The notes: generated by a model from the letters alone, not told the origin. A DNA stretch of 64,000 nucleotides from Symsagittifera roscoffensis (GCF_963678635.1 NC_087067.1:8355716-8419715); one strand, 5' to 3'. Numbered from the stretch's first letter, positions 11,248-22,859 are shown. Numbers and translations: made by a program.

Positions 11248-12399
11248 ACCTTTAGTAACAAAAAGGTTGGCAATATTGTCCGTAATTGATAATTTAAAGT
11301 GCTCTCGTAAAAAACAAACAAACATGGCCCTAAACATGAAAAAAAAACAAAGCACAGTCATTGCAAGACAATTAACATAATCATTAAGCTATCAGTGTGT
11401 TCGTGTGCAAATGCAAATAGCCTTGGAAAAAAGTTATCATAGCCATAAACGGTGAAACGGTTAATCTTAAATCCCTGCGTCGTCTCGTTGTAGGTAATTC
11501 GCTTGAAAAACGATTTTTTTGTTAAACAGTAAAATTTGTTTACAATTTTTTAAAAAAAAATTGTACGTGTTCCCCTCCTTCATCCAAACCAAGTGCTTAA
11601 TTGATTTGATCTTATTTACATTAAGTATGCGTAGTAACGAAGTCTTCTAATCATTTCTAATGTTTCAAAATGAATGAGGCAAGCTCTTATGGTCACAATG
11701 CGACGTTGCGGACGCTAAATACATCACTTTGTTCACCAAATAGCTTATGGGGATATTATCAAAAAAAACTGTTTCATTCTCGTATAGGTGAGTCGGAACA
11801 TCCAAGGCTTCGCTCTAATACAGCTGCTGCTTACGCATTTGCATTGTATGCATACAATTTTGAAAAGAACGCACGCAATAATTCAGCCCAAAACGGTGAA
11901 AAATGATCTTCTTGAGGCATATTAGGTAACAAAAGAAATGAAACTATTGTTCAACCCTTATGCAACAAAACTCACACAGGAGAAGGCTATTTAATAGTTC
12001 CGACGTTCGAAAAAATTGACAGAATATTTGTGGTCGGGGAGCGTTCTCTTTTTTAAGTCAAATTCGACTTAAAACGATTTGAAATTTTTCAAATTGGAAC
12101 AATAAACGCGCAATATTTTCGTGCCTTCAACGCGTAAGCGGCAATTTAATCCGGCTCAGAAACCTTACTAAATTGAAATGAGGCATGCTATTTAATGTAA
12201 TTAATACGTTACTATATGCTCAATATACCAATCTATACTTTAAAAAACGTGTAGAGGATGATTTATTTTTACAACTTTTTCATTGGTAATTTTGTATTCC
12301 GCTAATTAAATTCTATTCAAGAAAAATAAAACCTATATTTGAAACCAGAATTCATTTTTGACTTTTCTTGAATTTTTCATTTTTGCTGTTCGATAGTGG

Positions 12400-12597
12400 A
12401 GTCAACAGAGGCGATGCTTTGCTCCGCAAATACTAGTTTGACCACAAAAAGCAGCTCAGTAAAGTACCAATTGAAAAAATAGAAATAAGTATCGATTAAG
12501 TAAATACTCGGCTACGTTTCGGATTCGAAATCAGACAGATCGCGACCTAGAGACAACGAGTCTCACCCAATAATCACTGAGCCACGGTCGCTTAATT
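12400..12597 (-). mobile_element. tRNA-derived SINE, copy A
   Basis: On the minus strand the copy starts with a tRNA-like head: GCGACCGTGGCTCAGTGATT contains an A-box-like TGGCTCAGTG, and about 55 bases further GATTTCGAATCC is a good B box. The body then runs through AACGTAGCCGAG and ends near GCAAAGCATCGCCTCTGT. The copy at 30.2 kb has the same order of blocks. RNA polymerase III internal promoter boxes followed by an unrelated body define a tRNA-derived SINE. The head resembles a tRNA with GTGGC...GAGTG such as Ser, but I do not assign it. Confidence 0.6.
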
Positions 12598-13212
12598 GAT
12601 CACAACATAAGCCACAAATACAACAGAGATCTGTTGCTATGTATTTTCCAATTCTACAGATCGTGATTATAGCAAAAGTTCCATCAATTAAGTGAATACT
12701 TTTAATTAACTTTGTTTATTTGCGAGTTAGGTTAGAAAAAAAGAATTTTCGTAGTAATACACGACGCTAACCGCTAGCGTAATCATCACGACCTATATAA
12801 AGGAAAATCACTTCGTTCTTTGACACTTAAATAACTTGCATTATTTCGTACATCGAAACTTTTTTTCAATCGAACACTACTCAGACATTAAAGGGCAGTC
12901 GGAACATTTAGGGCATCGTGCAGATACCGGCAGTCATGTTTATTTATCCATCGAACAAAAGTTGTTCAAGCGAAAAATTCAGTCGCTATATTAATCAAAA
13001 ATAAGCAAAAAAACGCAAGAAACAAGAATGTCTATTATTCATCTATACCAAAACTGACAGTGGCAAAAATTTATTCATCAAATTAAATGAAAATTTCACA
13101 ACAAAATTTTTTATTCCATTTTGAATTGATTACAAATTTAGCACCGAGAATTAAACCAAATACTTGCTCAAAACCTCATACGGGCTCGAGTTGAAATATT
13201 CAGACAAGTTTC

Positions 13213-13422
13213 TTACACAAACTGCTTGCAACGCAGAGGCAGCACGGCTTTCAAGCCCAATAAATAAAATGTTCTAGCTAGCTTCCAATCAAGGATATCA
13301 AGCTCGGTTGAGAACCACGACTCCTTTCGATAACCTATCTCCAAATAAAAAAAAGAACTTGGGTCTTTCAAAATTTCGTTGGCTTGATCTTCGTTAGTGA
13401 GAAAAAAAATTATTTCACTCAT
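13213..13422 (-). CDS. Small ORF, 69 codons, unrecognised
   Basis: This open frame starts MSEIIFFLTNEDQ and has a fairly protein-like composition (Leu, Trp, Tyr, Glu, Lys) for such AT-rich DNA. It lies about 110 bases downstream of the stop of the Asn/Ser-rich gene on the same strand. It could be a short gene, a terminal exon or chance. I do not recognise a domain. Confidence 0.2.
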   Translation of the reverse strand: MSEIIFFLTNEDQANEILKDPSSFFYLEIGYRKESWFSTELDILDWKLARTFYLLGLKAVLPLRCKQFV

Positions 13423-13535
13423 TTTTGAGCTTGGTGCTAAAAATGTATATAACTAAAAGTTTTAACCTAAATAATTACATAAAACCGACCAAATCAGGAA
13501 ACAAAAAAGAGCCGAGTTCCACGTATAATGAGCAC

Positions 13536-14813
13536 TTAGTAGGATTCATGTGCACTATTAGTCACTACATTCGGATTTGAGGACGGGAAACAATTCGCAT
13601 AATCCGGATTATGTTCATCATGACCATGTGGGGGTCTCTCTTTCGCTGCGTTCGCAAATAAATTTTGATTTCCCGTAGGCGGAGGTGCCTGTATGGGTTG
13701 CATTCCAGCTGGGAACGCAGTCGCTTCTATCGAGGTGTTCGAGGTCGGATTCTGGTTAAACACTGTAGGCATCATTAATGGTTCTCCCTGGGACCAGGAC
13801 ATGTATGGCAAAGCGTAGGAGGATGTGTTGTTGTACATCATCACAGGCGCTTGATGAAGCGAGTTATCGTGATGCGAACTATTTGCAGACGTCGCAGCTG
13901 TTTGTTGTGCCTGGTCGCTCGAGCTTCGGAAACCCATGGATCCGGTATCTCCTGCACCTATCGCTGCTCGGTTGTAATTTGGAAACAAAGTGGTCGCATT
14001 AGAGCCGTTGTTCGGAAACGAGTTCATGCTGGCATAGTAGTCAATGTTTTCGTGAGTCAGTCCATTGAAAGCAGCGCGATTTTCCGTCTGATAAGCCGCT
14101 TTCTGTTGGACTATTTTACTAGCCTGACTATCAATTGAAGCACCATCATTACTCTGTTCTACCGCCTTTTTCTCAGACGAAGGAGGTGTCAGGTTGAAAC
14201 TCTCTTTGCCAGATGAGTTTTTCTCTTGGTTGTTCCCATTGTTTGCGCCCGTTGCGCAGAAATAGGGCAAGTCAAATTGCGACTCTGTATCCAGTTCGTT
14301 CGAATCGGTTGAAGGGTATTGCGATGCTGGGTTCATTGCACGGTTGTTCTCGTCTTTTTGATGCGACCCTGAACTGGATCCCGACTTCTGCATAGTAGAG
14401 GCACTCTCGTCTGATGAATACAACCCGCTGTACGAATTGCTAACATTCACAGTATCGACACTATTCTTCCCTACGCAATCCGCACACGAGCAAAATGTGG
14501 TCGGAAGGTTCGAGTAGAATGCGTTCATGCCGCCGAAGTTACTGTAGCCGAAGGCAGCGGCCGCAGCACCTGGAGTCGTGCATTCGGGAGTTGTGCCTGT
14601 TAGATTCATCGGCGTGGTCGGCAGCGGAAAAGTGAAATTTGGATCACTCATAGGAGTTTCCATTCCTAGCATGGGCCAAGGACTAAAGAGGGAAGCATCT
14701 CCTCCTCCATTGAGCGATGGCGTCGCCGGAAAACTAAAGGGCGTGTTGCTTGTAGGCATGTTGTATACCTTGTCCGGAATTAGAGATTTCAAACTGAATG
14801 CTTCTGACAGCTG
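13536..14813 (-). CDS. Asn/Ser/Pro-rich protein of unknown function, exon 2
   Basis: This exon has 425 codons plus stop, following a GATTATTTCAGCAG acceptor that allows use of either of two adjacent AGs (a NAGNAG site). Both choices keep the frame and differ by one Gln. The first residues, SEAFSLKSLIPDKVYN, look ordered. The rest is low-complexity: Pro/Thr/Phe-rich near the start, then an Ala run, Ser-rich and Asn/Gln-rich stretches with scattered Tyr and Met. Such composition is typical of transcriptional co-regulators or RNA-binding scaffolds, but no domain is recognised and I assign no function. The frame has no ATG at the exon start; the first Met lies about 26 codons in, which supports an upstream exon. 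Confidence 0.65.
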   Translation of the reverse strand, partial: QLSEAFSLKSLIPDKVYNMPTSNTPFSFPATPSLNGGGDASLFSPWPMLGMETPMSDPNFTFPLPTTPMNLTGTTPECTTPGAAAAAFGYSNFGGMNAFYSNLPTTFCSCADCVGKNSVDTVNVSNSYSGLYSSDESASTMQKSGSSSGSHQKDENNRAMNPASQYPSTDSNELDTESQFDLPYFCATGANNGNNQEKNSSGKESFNLTPPSSEKKAVEQSNDGASIDSQASKIVQQKAAYQTENRAAFNGLTHENIDYYASMNSFPNNGSNATTLFPNYNRAAIGAGDTGSMGFRSSSDQAQQTAATSANSSHHDNSLHQAPVMMYNNTSSYALPYMSWSQGEPLMMPTVFNQNPTSNTSIEATAFPAGMQPIQAPPPTGNQNLFANAAKERPPHGHDEHNPDYANCFPSSNPNVVTNSAHESY

Positions 14814-15502
14814 CTGAAATAATCAAATCCCTTACTAGAGATATCACACACTCATCATGATGCTTGTAAAATTACAAAATGAAGTTGTTACTAAGGGTAA
14901 ATAAACTGTTCATACGGTTGTTTGCATGAAATGAGTTTTTTCCAACTACACATTTTATTACTGGACTCTTTTACCTTTTCCCCTACCTCAAATTTATAGA
15001 TAGAAATTCAAACATATTTATCGGAATGTATACAATCAGCCTGAAAATAAAATTATTATGATGACTATTATAATTTTTAAGTGTAACGAGTGAGTTTACA
15101 AGGTTAAGAATAAGCCCAAATATGTTTGTCATGGCCTAAATGTTTGTCATGGCCCAAATGTTTGTCATGGCCCAATTAGTCCGCATGCCAGTTTTTGCAA
15201 CAATTAAATGAAAGAAAGGAAAAATTACTTCTTGAAATTCGCATGTGGGGAAAAAAGAAAAAGGCTATTACTGTTCAGACAATCAAATTGTGTATACATT
15301 TCTACTCTTTTCAACGCAGAAATTTTCAGTACAAGTACTTCGACAAACACTAATTACAAATATCCATTCAGTGTCATCTTGAATGTTTTCCATTAACCTC
15401 AGATTTCAATTAAAAAGATAGTGTATTTTTCCACGGTTGTCACAAAATTTAAAAAACTGTTGAAAAAATCCATTCATATTGAAAAGACGAGAGAACACTT
15501 GC
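14814..15502 (-). other. Probable GC-AG intron of the Asn/Ser-rich gene
   Basis: The acceptor is strong. On the donor side no GT gives the right phase with a good consensus, whereas GCAAGT, the classic GC-donor sequence, lies exactly in phase 0 after a Leu codon. The intron contains a short tandem repeat at 15125-15175. Confidence 0.4.
15123..15176. repeat. Three copies of TTTGTCATGGCC(C/T)AAATG
   Basis: A unit of about 18-19 bases containing TTTGTCATGGCC is repeated three times head to tail, with single-base differences. It lies in an intron. Confidence 0.8.
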
Positions 15503-15667
15503 CAGAACATCTGAGTCTTCGTCCGCTCTTTCCGCAGCCAGAGCATTTTTGTATTCTTCTAGAATTTTCTTGATCCTCCTCACGTAGATCTCTCTGTTCT
15601 TCCTGAAGTAGTCTACACTCTTTCGGAACCTCCGCTCCTGTACAGCTGTCATTTCTTCTGGCTTCAT
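15503..15667 (-). CDS. Asn/Ser/Pro-rich protein of unknown function, exon 1
   Basis: This short first coding exon begins at an ATG in good context (ACAAAATGAAG) and encodes 55 residues. They form a predicted basic helix: ERRFRKSVDYFRKNREIYV followed by RRIKKILEEYKNALAAERAD, then an acidic DEDSD. It resembles a coiled coil or a basic protein-interaction helix. Joined in phase 0 to exon 2, the protein would be about 480 residues. The join depends on a GC donor and is less certain than the exon itself. Confidence 0.45.
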
Positions 15668-17879
15668 TTTGTCCAGGGGTCACTTTTAAATTTTTAAGGG
15701 TACAAAAGTTTAAAGGGTTTAAAATCAACAATACTATCTGATTCGGATTTGGGTTTAGATGCAAGTTCGAAATTCAATCTCTTTCGCAGCTTTCCAAGTG
15801 CTGCCTTATTACAAACGAGGGAAAGAGCTAAAATGGTTACATATGTAATAGCAAATTCACGTTCCCGGATCAATGTGTAACCAATGTAATGATTAAGCAA
15901 ACAGCACAACTTCCAGGAAATGACTTCCCTCGAAAATGAAAAATCACTGCTGACTTCTTTCAGAAGCAATGTTGGTGCCCGCGCTTTTAGTCCATTCTGC
16001 AGTTTGACTTTTCGCTATTTAGATCACTTAAATTATTGGAAAAGGTAGGAACTTCATGTAGAAAGGAAGACATCCCCATGTAAATTTCAACCAGTCTCCC
16101 TAGCAAGTTCAGAGTTTTCTTTTAACTTTCTTTCTGTAATGACATGAGTTATCAAATACGTGACATCTAATTCTGACATTTTTTTAAAAACCTCTAAAAT
16201 TGCAATAATTTACCGCTTAAGGCACGATATGAAAAGTAACGGGTTGAAACAGGTGTTAGAACTGGCACACTCAAGAACACGCTCATAAAACGAAGCTAAA
16301 CCGCCCACTCCTATATCTAAACACCGATTAAAAAAATTGTCCAACTAGAACTATTTTACACTTAAGAATACGTAATTCATGAAAAAAAAAATAATAGAAA
16401 ATTTTATTGTTTGGAATAAAGTTAAGTATAAACAGAAGAAGCAATGTTTATGTCGTATGTTTCTACGTACAACGTAAATTAAAGATAATCGATTGATTTA
16501 AGTTGGTTTGAACAGAACCGCTCAGAAGATCATAACTGCAGAAAAACTGAATGCAAATAAAAATTCAACGACACAGAAGAGTAGATCACATCAGCAAATT
16601 TTTAAATGATCCAACATGTAACACACGCAATGGGCAGAGAAGTCACCAAAAAAATGGCACAATTTACCACACGCAGAAAAGACTAATTTTTCAAAAACAA
16701 ATACCGATGATGATACTGAAAAAACAGTCTACTGAGATAAGACGGAAAAAAGACTGACTTCAAAAACCGGTTCTTCAACTGACCCATCCCCACATGCCAT
16801 TTTTTTGTCTGTAAACATCAATTTTACTGTGTAATCATTCATTTTACGAAAGTGTTAATAGGGAGAAAATGTGTTATTACTTGTTTAATGCAGCCAAAGG
16901 CAAAGTTTCATGAAAATTTGACTACGAGGTCAAAAGGTAAAAACACAGAAAACTACATGTTGCGAGACGATGAGAACGGTAGAAGAACCCGAAAACCGAT
17001 TGGAGGAAGGTCTCTTAACACATGTCTTTCTAGTGTCCCGCTGACGACCAAGAGTGTCGGCACACCAATCAATGTTTACAGCTCTTCCAGCAATTTTGCA
17101 AAATAGTCCCGTTCAAACAATCATACGTTAAAAAAGCGTATTTGTTTCTTGCAATCATTCCTATGATAACCATTTCTCATGTTTCAGCTAGGAGCGCTGT
17201 CTTTAGAGAGTGAAGTAAATCCTGCCATACTTCAGTGATTCTTGAAAAATCGATCATGAAAACTAACTAAACGGCAAAAGTATCAACCATTGAAAGCAAA
17301 TAAGATTGCAAAAAAAACAAAGACAAAATTAAACAAACTATTTATGCTGAATTGATTTCACACTACTAAAAAAACGCGCAAAATCCTGCAGTTCTTCAGT
17401 AATTACTGAAAAAAAAAAGAATTAACAAAGAAGCCAACAGGAGCCCCACACTTGCAAAACCACAAAAACATAGCATTGAAAGCTATCAGACAGAAAAAGA
17501 AAGGGAAGAAACTAAGACGAAAAAAAATTGAAAACCAAATACGAAAAACCCTTACTACAAATTTGCAAAATCTTGCCTGGAATGATTATCAATTGAAGAA
17601 AAACACAAGCACAACTTCCAGCGTTGCATAAGTATTCAATGACAATTAGCGAGCGGAAAGAAGCCGACATTTTTCTCTTTGGAGCTCAAATAATGCGTCA
17701 ATACGGCGATAACAATTAAGGCAAATTATTAAGGATTTCAATAGAACTTTTAAGCAAAAAAAAAAACAATTTGAAAAAAAATCTGAACCTGAGAAATCTT
17801 AACTTGACGGAACATATCAAAAACCCTTTCAACTATCAAGCAGTTTGGCTCACAGCAAAAAAAAAAACAGGCCAACAAT
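15668..17879. other. AT-rich intergenic DNA, no gene seen
   Basis: The minus-strand frame at 15694-15969 has a charged C-terminal part (KLRKRLNFELASKPKSESD) that could be a small exon, but its start is unconvincing. Plus-strand frames near 16551 and 16852 are Lys/Arg/Thr-rich and look like chance. No RNA gene or transposon protein was recognised. Confidence 0.5.
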
Positions 17880-17884
17880 TTTTT

Positions 17885-18035
17885 TAAACGTAAAACGTAA
17901 AACGAAAAAAAAACACGTCCTGGCCATATTGGAAATTCGAACTCAGGAACCTTTGCCGTCCCAGACCAAACTTTCATGTCATTCAACTGATCTATTGGAG
18001 GAGTGTTTCCTCAACAATGTCAAGCAGCTGTCAAC
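17885..18035 (-). mobile_element. tRNA-derived SINE-like element, second family
   Basis: On the minus strand an A-box-like ATAGATCAGTTGAATGA precedes, by about 50 bases, a B-box-like GAGTTCGAATTTCC. A short body with GGCCAGGACGTG follows, then a T-rich tail. The A/B box spacing fits RNA polymerase III promoters in tRNA-derived SINEs. The sequence differs from the copies at 12.4 and 30.2 kb, so it is probably another family. Confidence 0.4.
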
Positions 18036-18237
18036 CAATAATCAGATGTCACCACTTCAGTCAATATTCACAGGTTTGTTTCCAATCCCCTAATAAATTT
18101 CTACGTCACTCAATGGGATTCCAATATTTCTGGATATAATATGATTGGGGCCTGCAATTGCATGTTTCATTTCGACTATCATTTCTTATAACATTTCCTT
18201 CAACATTACGAGGCCAAATTGTGCATTCTCTGCATTG

Positions 18238-18570
18238 TAAGCGGATTCCGCAACAGACCAAAATCAGATTTGTCGCGGAATTCGCAACATTGCTACTTTT
18301 CTTTGACCTTCTGTGCTGTTTTCGATTCCACAAACAAATACCTAAATCATTGTACCGCTCAAAGTCGCTCCAAAAATAGGCGAATTTCCGGAATCCGCAA
18401 CTGTATTTGCGGAATCCAGAACATTTTGTTGAATCCACAAACAAATGATAAGACATTTGTATCGTTAAATTGAGCTGTTCCGGAATCAGCAACTGTAAGT
18501 GGAAACCGCAAATTGAGAGTGGAATCCGCAAATTGTAAGTGGAACCCGCATTTTGTTTGCGGATTCCATT
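18238..18570. repeat. Cluster of GGAATCCGCAA motifs in both orientations
   Basis: The core GGAATCCGCAA or a one-base variant recurs many times. The last part is a tandem of about 22-bp units (GTGGAATCCGCAAATTGTAA). Reverse-complement copies (TTGCGGATTCC) occur in the same stretch, ending with GTTTGCGGATTCC. It is non-coding and looks like a small mixed-orientation repeat. Confidence 0.6.
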
Positions 18571-18662
18571 TCCAAATATGTTTATATGTGGTAACGTTTT
18601 AATTTATATCTTTTATTTACTAGGTGTTCACCAACAAGTTCAATCTCAGCTACATTGATCAT

Positions 18663-18833
18663 CTACCAGTCTCAATTCCTGTCACCAACTTCGATCTCAA
18701 TTCTTGTAACCCATCTTCGTTCCCAGTTCCTGTAACCCAATTTCGATCCCGATTCCTGTAACCAAACTTCGATCCCAATTCCTGTAGCCCAACTTCGATC
18801 CCAATTCCTGCCATTAATCTCAATTCCTGCAAA
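18663..18833. repeat. Minisatellite, unit about 24-25 bp
   Basis: Six to seven imperfect head-to-tail copies of CAATTCCTGTAACCCAACTT plus a CGATCC block are present. Neighbouring copies differ by one to four bases. The minus-strand frames reading Gly-Ile-Glu-Val-like repeats are a by-product of the tandem array. Confidence 0.85.
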
Positions 18834-18839
18834 GTGAAC

Positions 18840-19915
18840 AAATTGAACAAACTTCTGGAGTAAACTCGCATCTAAATTAATCAATTCATTTCATTCAATT
18901 AAAATATAAATACTTTAGCTTAGCCTTTTTCTCAAGTGTTTTCGAATTGCGAACATATAGTTTGATAAGACAAAATTTTCGGGAACATTTTTTTGTTTTT
19001 GCAATTAACATTTATTTCAGCTGTAGTTGTTCAAGTTTTTTTTAATCTAAAACAGATTTACTCAAATAAGTTTCTCTTAATAGAAAATTTACTTTCTATG
19101 AGCAAATTGAACCAAATAGATAGTTTGCTCTTTATTGGCAACTTTGATGGGCCGGCATATTTTTCAGACTGCATACAGTAAAAAATAATACGGCAAATTA
19201 CTCTTAGTTTAAAGAGCTCAATTAAAAACAAACAGTCATAACAAAACAGTCATGACATCAAACAGTATAAACAGTTCAAGCTGTTCATTCCAAGTCATGA
19301 AAAAAATCCTGGGCGGACTCGGCCATATAACGTCTAAATACTTCTCGGTAGTTATCCTCGACGGAATATCTACCACGGCATGCATTTATATGGCATCAGA
19401 TTGTGCTCATGAGGAAATCTCTGTGTTCCTCGAACTTGAGAAATTGGATCAGTGTCTAGCTCACGTTTGTTTTTTGCTGGCAACAAAACCCATTTTTCTC
19501 TTAGCACAGAATCCCAGGAGCACAAGAGAATAAAAGAATAAATCATATGTTTTTGGAAAAACTACGAAATTGAAACAAACAGCTACATATCAAAAAATCT
19601 TCTTAAGCAAGCTCCGCCAAAACAGAAGGCATTCTCAGGGTGACATCCGCAATTTCGATGGAACTCATTCCAGCGAATGCTCATTTCTTCGAATAATCGA
19701 ATTTAAAATAATCAACACGGAACTTTTCTCCGGCGCGCAAGATAGTCGATCCTAGCTAAAATCACAAATTAAAATACGGTGTATAATTAGAATACGGTAT
19801 ATTAAATATTTCAGAATATCAGATGCAATCGATGATCATACAGAAGATACGAATAGTTGGATGTGATTAATTAGTAGATTAATTACAAATTTGATTAGTT
19901 ACATGATAATTTTAC
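18840..19915. other. AT-rich intergenic DNA, no gene seen
   Basis: The longest plus-strand frame (19252-19533) has no recognisable domain. I see no repeats or RNA genes in this stretch. Confidence 0.5.
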
Positions 19916-20622
19916 CTGTATTACATCGTTGATGCATGGAGCAAACTTCAAAAGAAGGTCATTTTCTGGCAACTCAAAATAATCAAGGCGACTCAAAATA
20001 TCTTCCTGCGGTTTTTCCTTTTTGTTTGTTTTTTTTGGCCTTGGGCTCTGAGGGTTTTTGTTCGGGTCTAGATTTCTCAGCATCCTTAATCATGAATTTC
20101 ATGAAATCGTCTGGCAGTGATTCTCCGGCGACTCGTTTCCTTGACTCACCTTGTGACTCGTTTCTCAACTCGGAGTACCTAACGTATAAACTGCCACTGC
20201 ATGATGGTCCATTCCCCGCAGTATCCTCAGGTTTGTCGACCAAACGAACTGTGCACTGGGCCACGAAAGTGTCTTTAATGATGACAATCTCTTTTTTGCC
20301 AATCCCAGCATGTTCAAAAAAGACCATCCATTCCCTGTGCAGCCGTCAGGGGTTGAACGATAGTTTCTCTTTTCTCGTATTCCGCCTTCTGCTGATGACA
20401 CAGTTATCATTGTGTTCGTGAAACTTTTTTAATATTCCATGCTGCTGCGTTTTCTTTGCTGTCTTTAGGGACACTCAAAATGGCACTGCCCGGCCAATTA
20501 AACCATTTAATCTTTACGCTCCAATCGCTGATTAAGGATAAAATTACAGCACTTTCCCAGATGGAAGTGACGGCATCGAGGACTTGTACTTTTTCCTTTA
20601 CCCGAAAAGTTCTCCTTAGCAT
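19916..20622 (-). pseudogene. Decayed or error-containing coding locus; possible barrel-type chromatin-reader fold
   Basis: A protein-like reading can be followed on the minus strand but needs frame changes. From an ATG at 20622 it reads KVQVLDAVTSIWESAVILSL and WSVKIKWFNWP, ending in WNIKK, then changes frame at an A-run. It continues through a single in-frame TGA to a WMVFFEHAGIGKKEI segment, then a Lys-rich segment with a second frame change at an A-run, and finally DILSRLDYFELPENDLLLKF up to a clean CAG/GTAAAA donor. The aromatic-rich beta pattern in the first part is reminiscent of Tudor or chromo-barrel domains, but this is a guess. Two of the three lesions are length changes in homopolymers, so sequencing error is possible for those. 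A BEL/Pao relic begins about 2 kb away on the other strand. Confidence 0.4.
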
Positions 20623-21073
20623 GATGACATGGATGAAATACTCTAATAAATGGCTGAACTGAGGAGCGATTGAAATGAAATGAGTCTTGTTTCAAGAAGT
20701 GACTAATGACAGTTTCCCTGATGCAGGACTAATGCGTCACTTATAATGACGGCTTCACTGATAAGAACTGCAGTCTTGTTCCACTTATCAGTATGACGCC
20801 TTCATTATCAATTAGCCGTCTTATCTTTAAGCAGCCATTATTGCATAGATGCTGCAGCCGCCTGGTGTGCTAAAAAGAGTGGAAAGTTTCGAAGCTATTC
20901 CTTGGTGAACTCTTATCTTGATATCCTGGTGTTTCGATTAAATTGGTGCTGATAAGTAGTGGGAGCTTTGCCGCTAAATTGGAATCAGTTCATCCTCAGC
21001 TTGTGCTCAATATTAGTTGCATCTCTCATTTTTCATCCCAATCTAGTAAAAACTTACGGACTTACGGAGTTAA

Positions 21074-22275
21074 ATGTCCAACGCCGAAAGCTCATGTTCA
21101 GTGCCTTCCAGTTCTCCATCACCATTTCCAATGCCTTCTAACATCCCTGTGCCTCCATCACCATTCGCAGCACCAGGGACGATATCATTTGCTCCTTCGA
21201 CACCGGTAACCCCTTTGCGAGCACCCCCGCGACCTTTCGCCTCGCCAACATATGGGCAACCACATACCCTATGCGACATGTCCATTCAGGCCCCTCCATA
21301 GTAAATCAGTGCCAGTCTCAGCAGTATCAGCCATATCCATCCTACCTGGATTCCTATATGTCGGCATCACCGTATCCGAATTCTCCACGGTCATCGGCTT
21401 TTCCCCACTATCGATAATTTGAAAGACAAACCGCATGACCATGAGAGGCGAACCTACACTCCCAGGGACACACGAGCCGATGACCTCACGGAATCACAAG
21501 ACCACAGGAACGACGAGCCCACAGAAATCCGCAAAAGGGATCATGCTGAGCCAGACAAGGCAGGCGAAACTGTAGGTTGAAGAAAAAACTTCAAAAGTAA
21601 ACACATTATACAAGCCTAAAAGATTTTGGTAAACCAAATATTGAAATTAAATCACATTCAATTTTAGCAACCGGGAAAAGCCTCCCGAGCCGAAAACCCG
21701 ATAATAAACGAGACTCTCAAAGAAGTCAGTTTACAGAATGTCGAGAAGTCGAGTGACTGCGCCGATAAAAGAAACGGAACTTTGACCCACAAAGAACAAT
21801 TGACCTTGTTCAGGGCCATTGTCACGTGCACAGGGATGCTCGAGAAAATTATCATCAACACCACAATACATACTGTCGTTCAGACGTTTGTCAACATAGA
21901 GGAAACAAAATGAAGACGATACCGTGGAGCTGAGCATAGAAACAGCAGCCTGTAAGTATCTTTTTAAATCTAAAACACTGATTTGATAAAAAAAACACTG
22001 ATGACTCGATTTGATGACTCAATTTTATAGTGACAACTTCTCGCGTCTCCCACAGCATTCCAGTCTGGCTAGTACAGGGTATGAAATTGTACTATACGGA
22101 GGCCAGAACCCATATAAAGAGGAGAAATATGAACTATGTTGTTCAGCGGGCTTTTCGGGACACCAAAAACCTGGTGACGACTCAACTGTTTTTCATCAAT
22201 TCATTTGGGAACGCAGTGTTCCTGGTTGCTCCACTAGTTGATCAGTTCAAACGCCAGCTAGATCAATCGATATAA
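21074..22275 (+). pseudogene. Three-exon coding locus with frameshifts, function unknown
   Basis: Protein-like sequence runs from an ATG at 21074 through a Pro/Ser-rich N-terminus (SSPSPFPMPSNIPVPPSP) and a charged Arg/Asp/Glu-rich part to a donor at 21572 (GTAGGT). The next exon begins after CAATTTTAG at 21668 in matching phase and ends at a strong GTAAGT donor at 21952. The last exon starts after TTTTATAG at 22031, again in matching phase, and ends at 22275. Three frame changes are needed, near 21290, 21410 and 21910, all in or beside homopolymers. The C-terminal half looks alpha-helical (LFRAIVTCTGMLEKIIINTT and WLVQGMKLYYTEARTHIKRR). No domain is recognised. The matching splice phases argue that this is, or recently was, a real gene. 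Confidence 0.4.
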
Positions 22276-22859
22276 AGTTTCAATGTCTTCCAAAGGGATT
22301 TATTTATCAAAATTGAAACCGACCTAGAATCACATGTAAAAATTTCGTTTTTTATAGACTAGCATCATAGATCTGGAAAATCTTATGTATGGTGGGGGAT
22401 CATTGATCAAATGGAGTCGTAGAGCGTCTAATTTACACCATCAAAGTGAAATAAATGGCAATGTCGTTCAACGAACCCAAACCGACATTAAAAACCGCGA
22501 TCGATAAATCATCTGAAACCTTCGTTCAACAAAGCAACCATCCATTGGATGTACACACTTCTTAAAACACTTGAACAGATCGCCTGACACATTTTGGAAA
22601 AAAATTGGTTTCATACGCGATTGATTTAGATAAAGGGAAGTCGATCATGTCTAAAGAGAGAGCCCAGGATTGGGTGGCAAACGACGACACGAAGGACGGC
22701 TATTTGGAGGAGACTAAACCTGATAACAAAGGTTACAATAGCGAACCGGCGGACAAATCGGCGCATGTTGTTAAACCAAGCTGTTAGTAAACTTCTGCCT
22801 AACCTCAAGGAAGCTTTGTCCATGCATAACGTTAGTCATAATTGGCATTGCCCAACACT

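Larger units (their letters stand above)
9235..13212. other. Intergenic region with repeats, no convincing gene
   Basis: Upstream of the USP36-like ATG the minus strand carries a GATTTCAG acceptor-like site near 9270, so a 5' UTR intron is possible. The rest holds interspersed repeats, a tRNA-like segment, a C/A homopolymer run and a SINE, described separately. Open frames near 10500-10820 and 11670-11906 lack recognisable motifs. Confidence 0.5.

Noticed and set aside
15694-15969. Minus-strand ORF as an extra upstream exon of the Asn/Ser-rich gene
   Set aside because: The C-terminal half looks somewhat protein-like, but it ends in a stop and no donor joins it in frame to the following exon.
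18659-18884. Minus-strand repetitive ORFs as a repeat protein
   Set aside because: They are read-through of a non-multiple-of-three minisatellite, open in two frames at once, with no conserved domain.
19252-19533. 93-codon plus-strand ORF
   Set aside because: No recognisable motif, no splice sites of note and no conserved neighbour; treated as chance.
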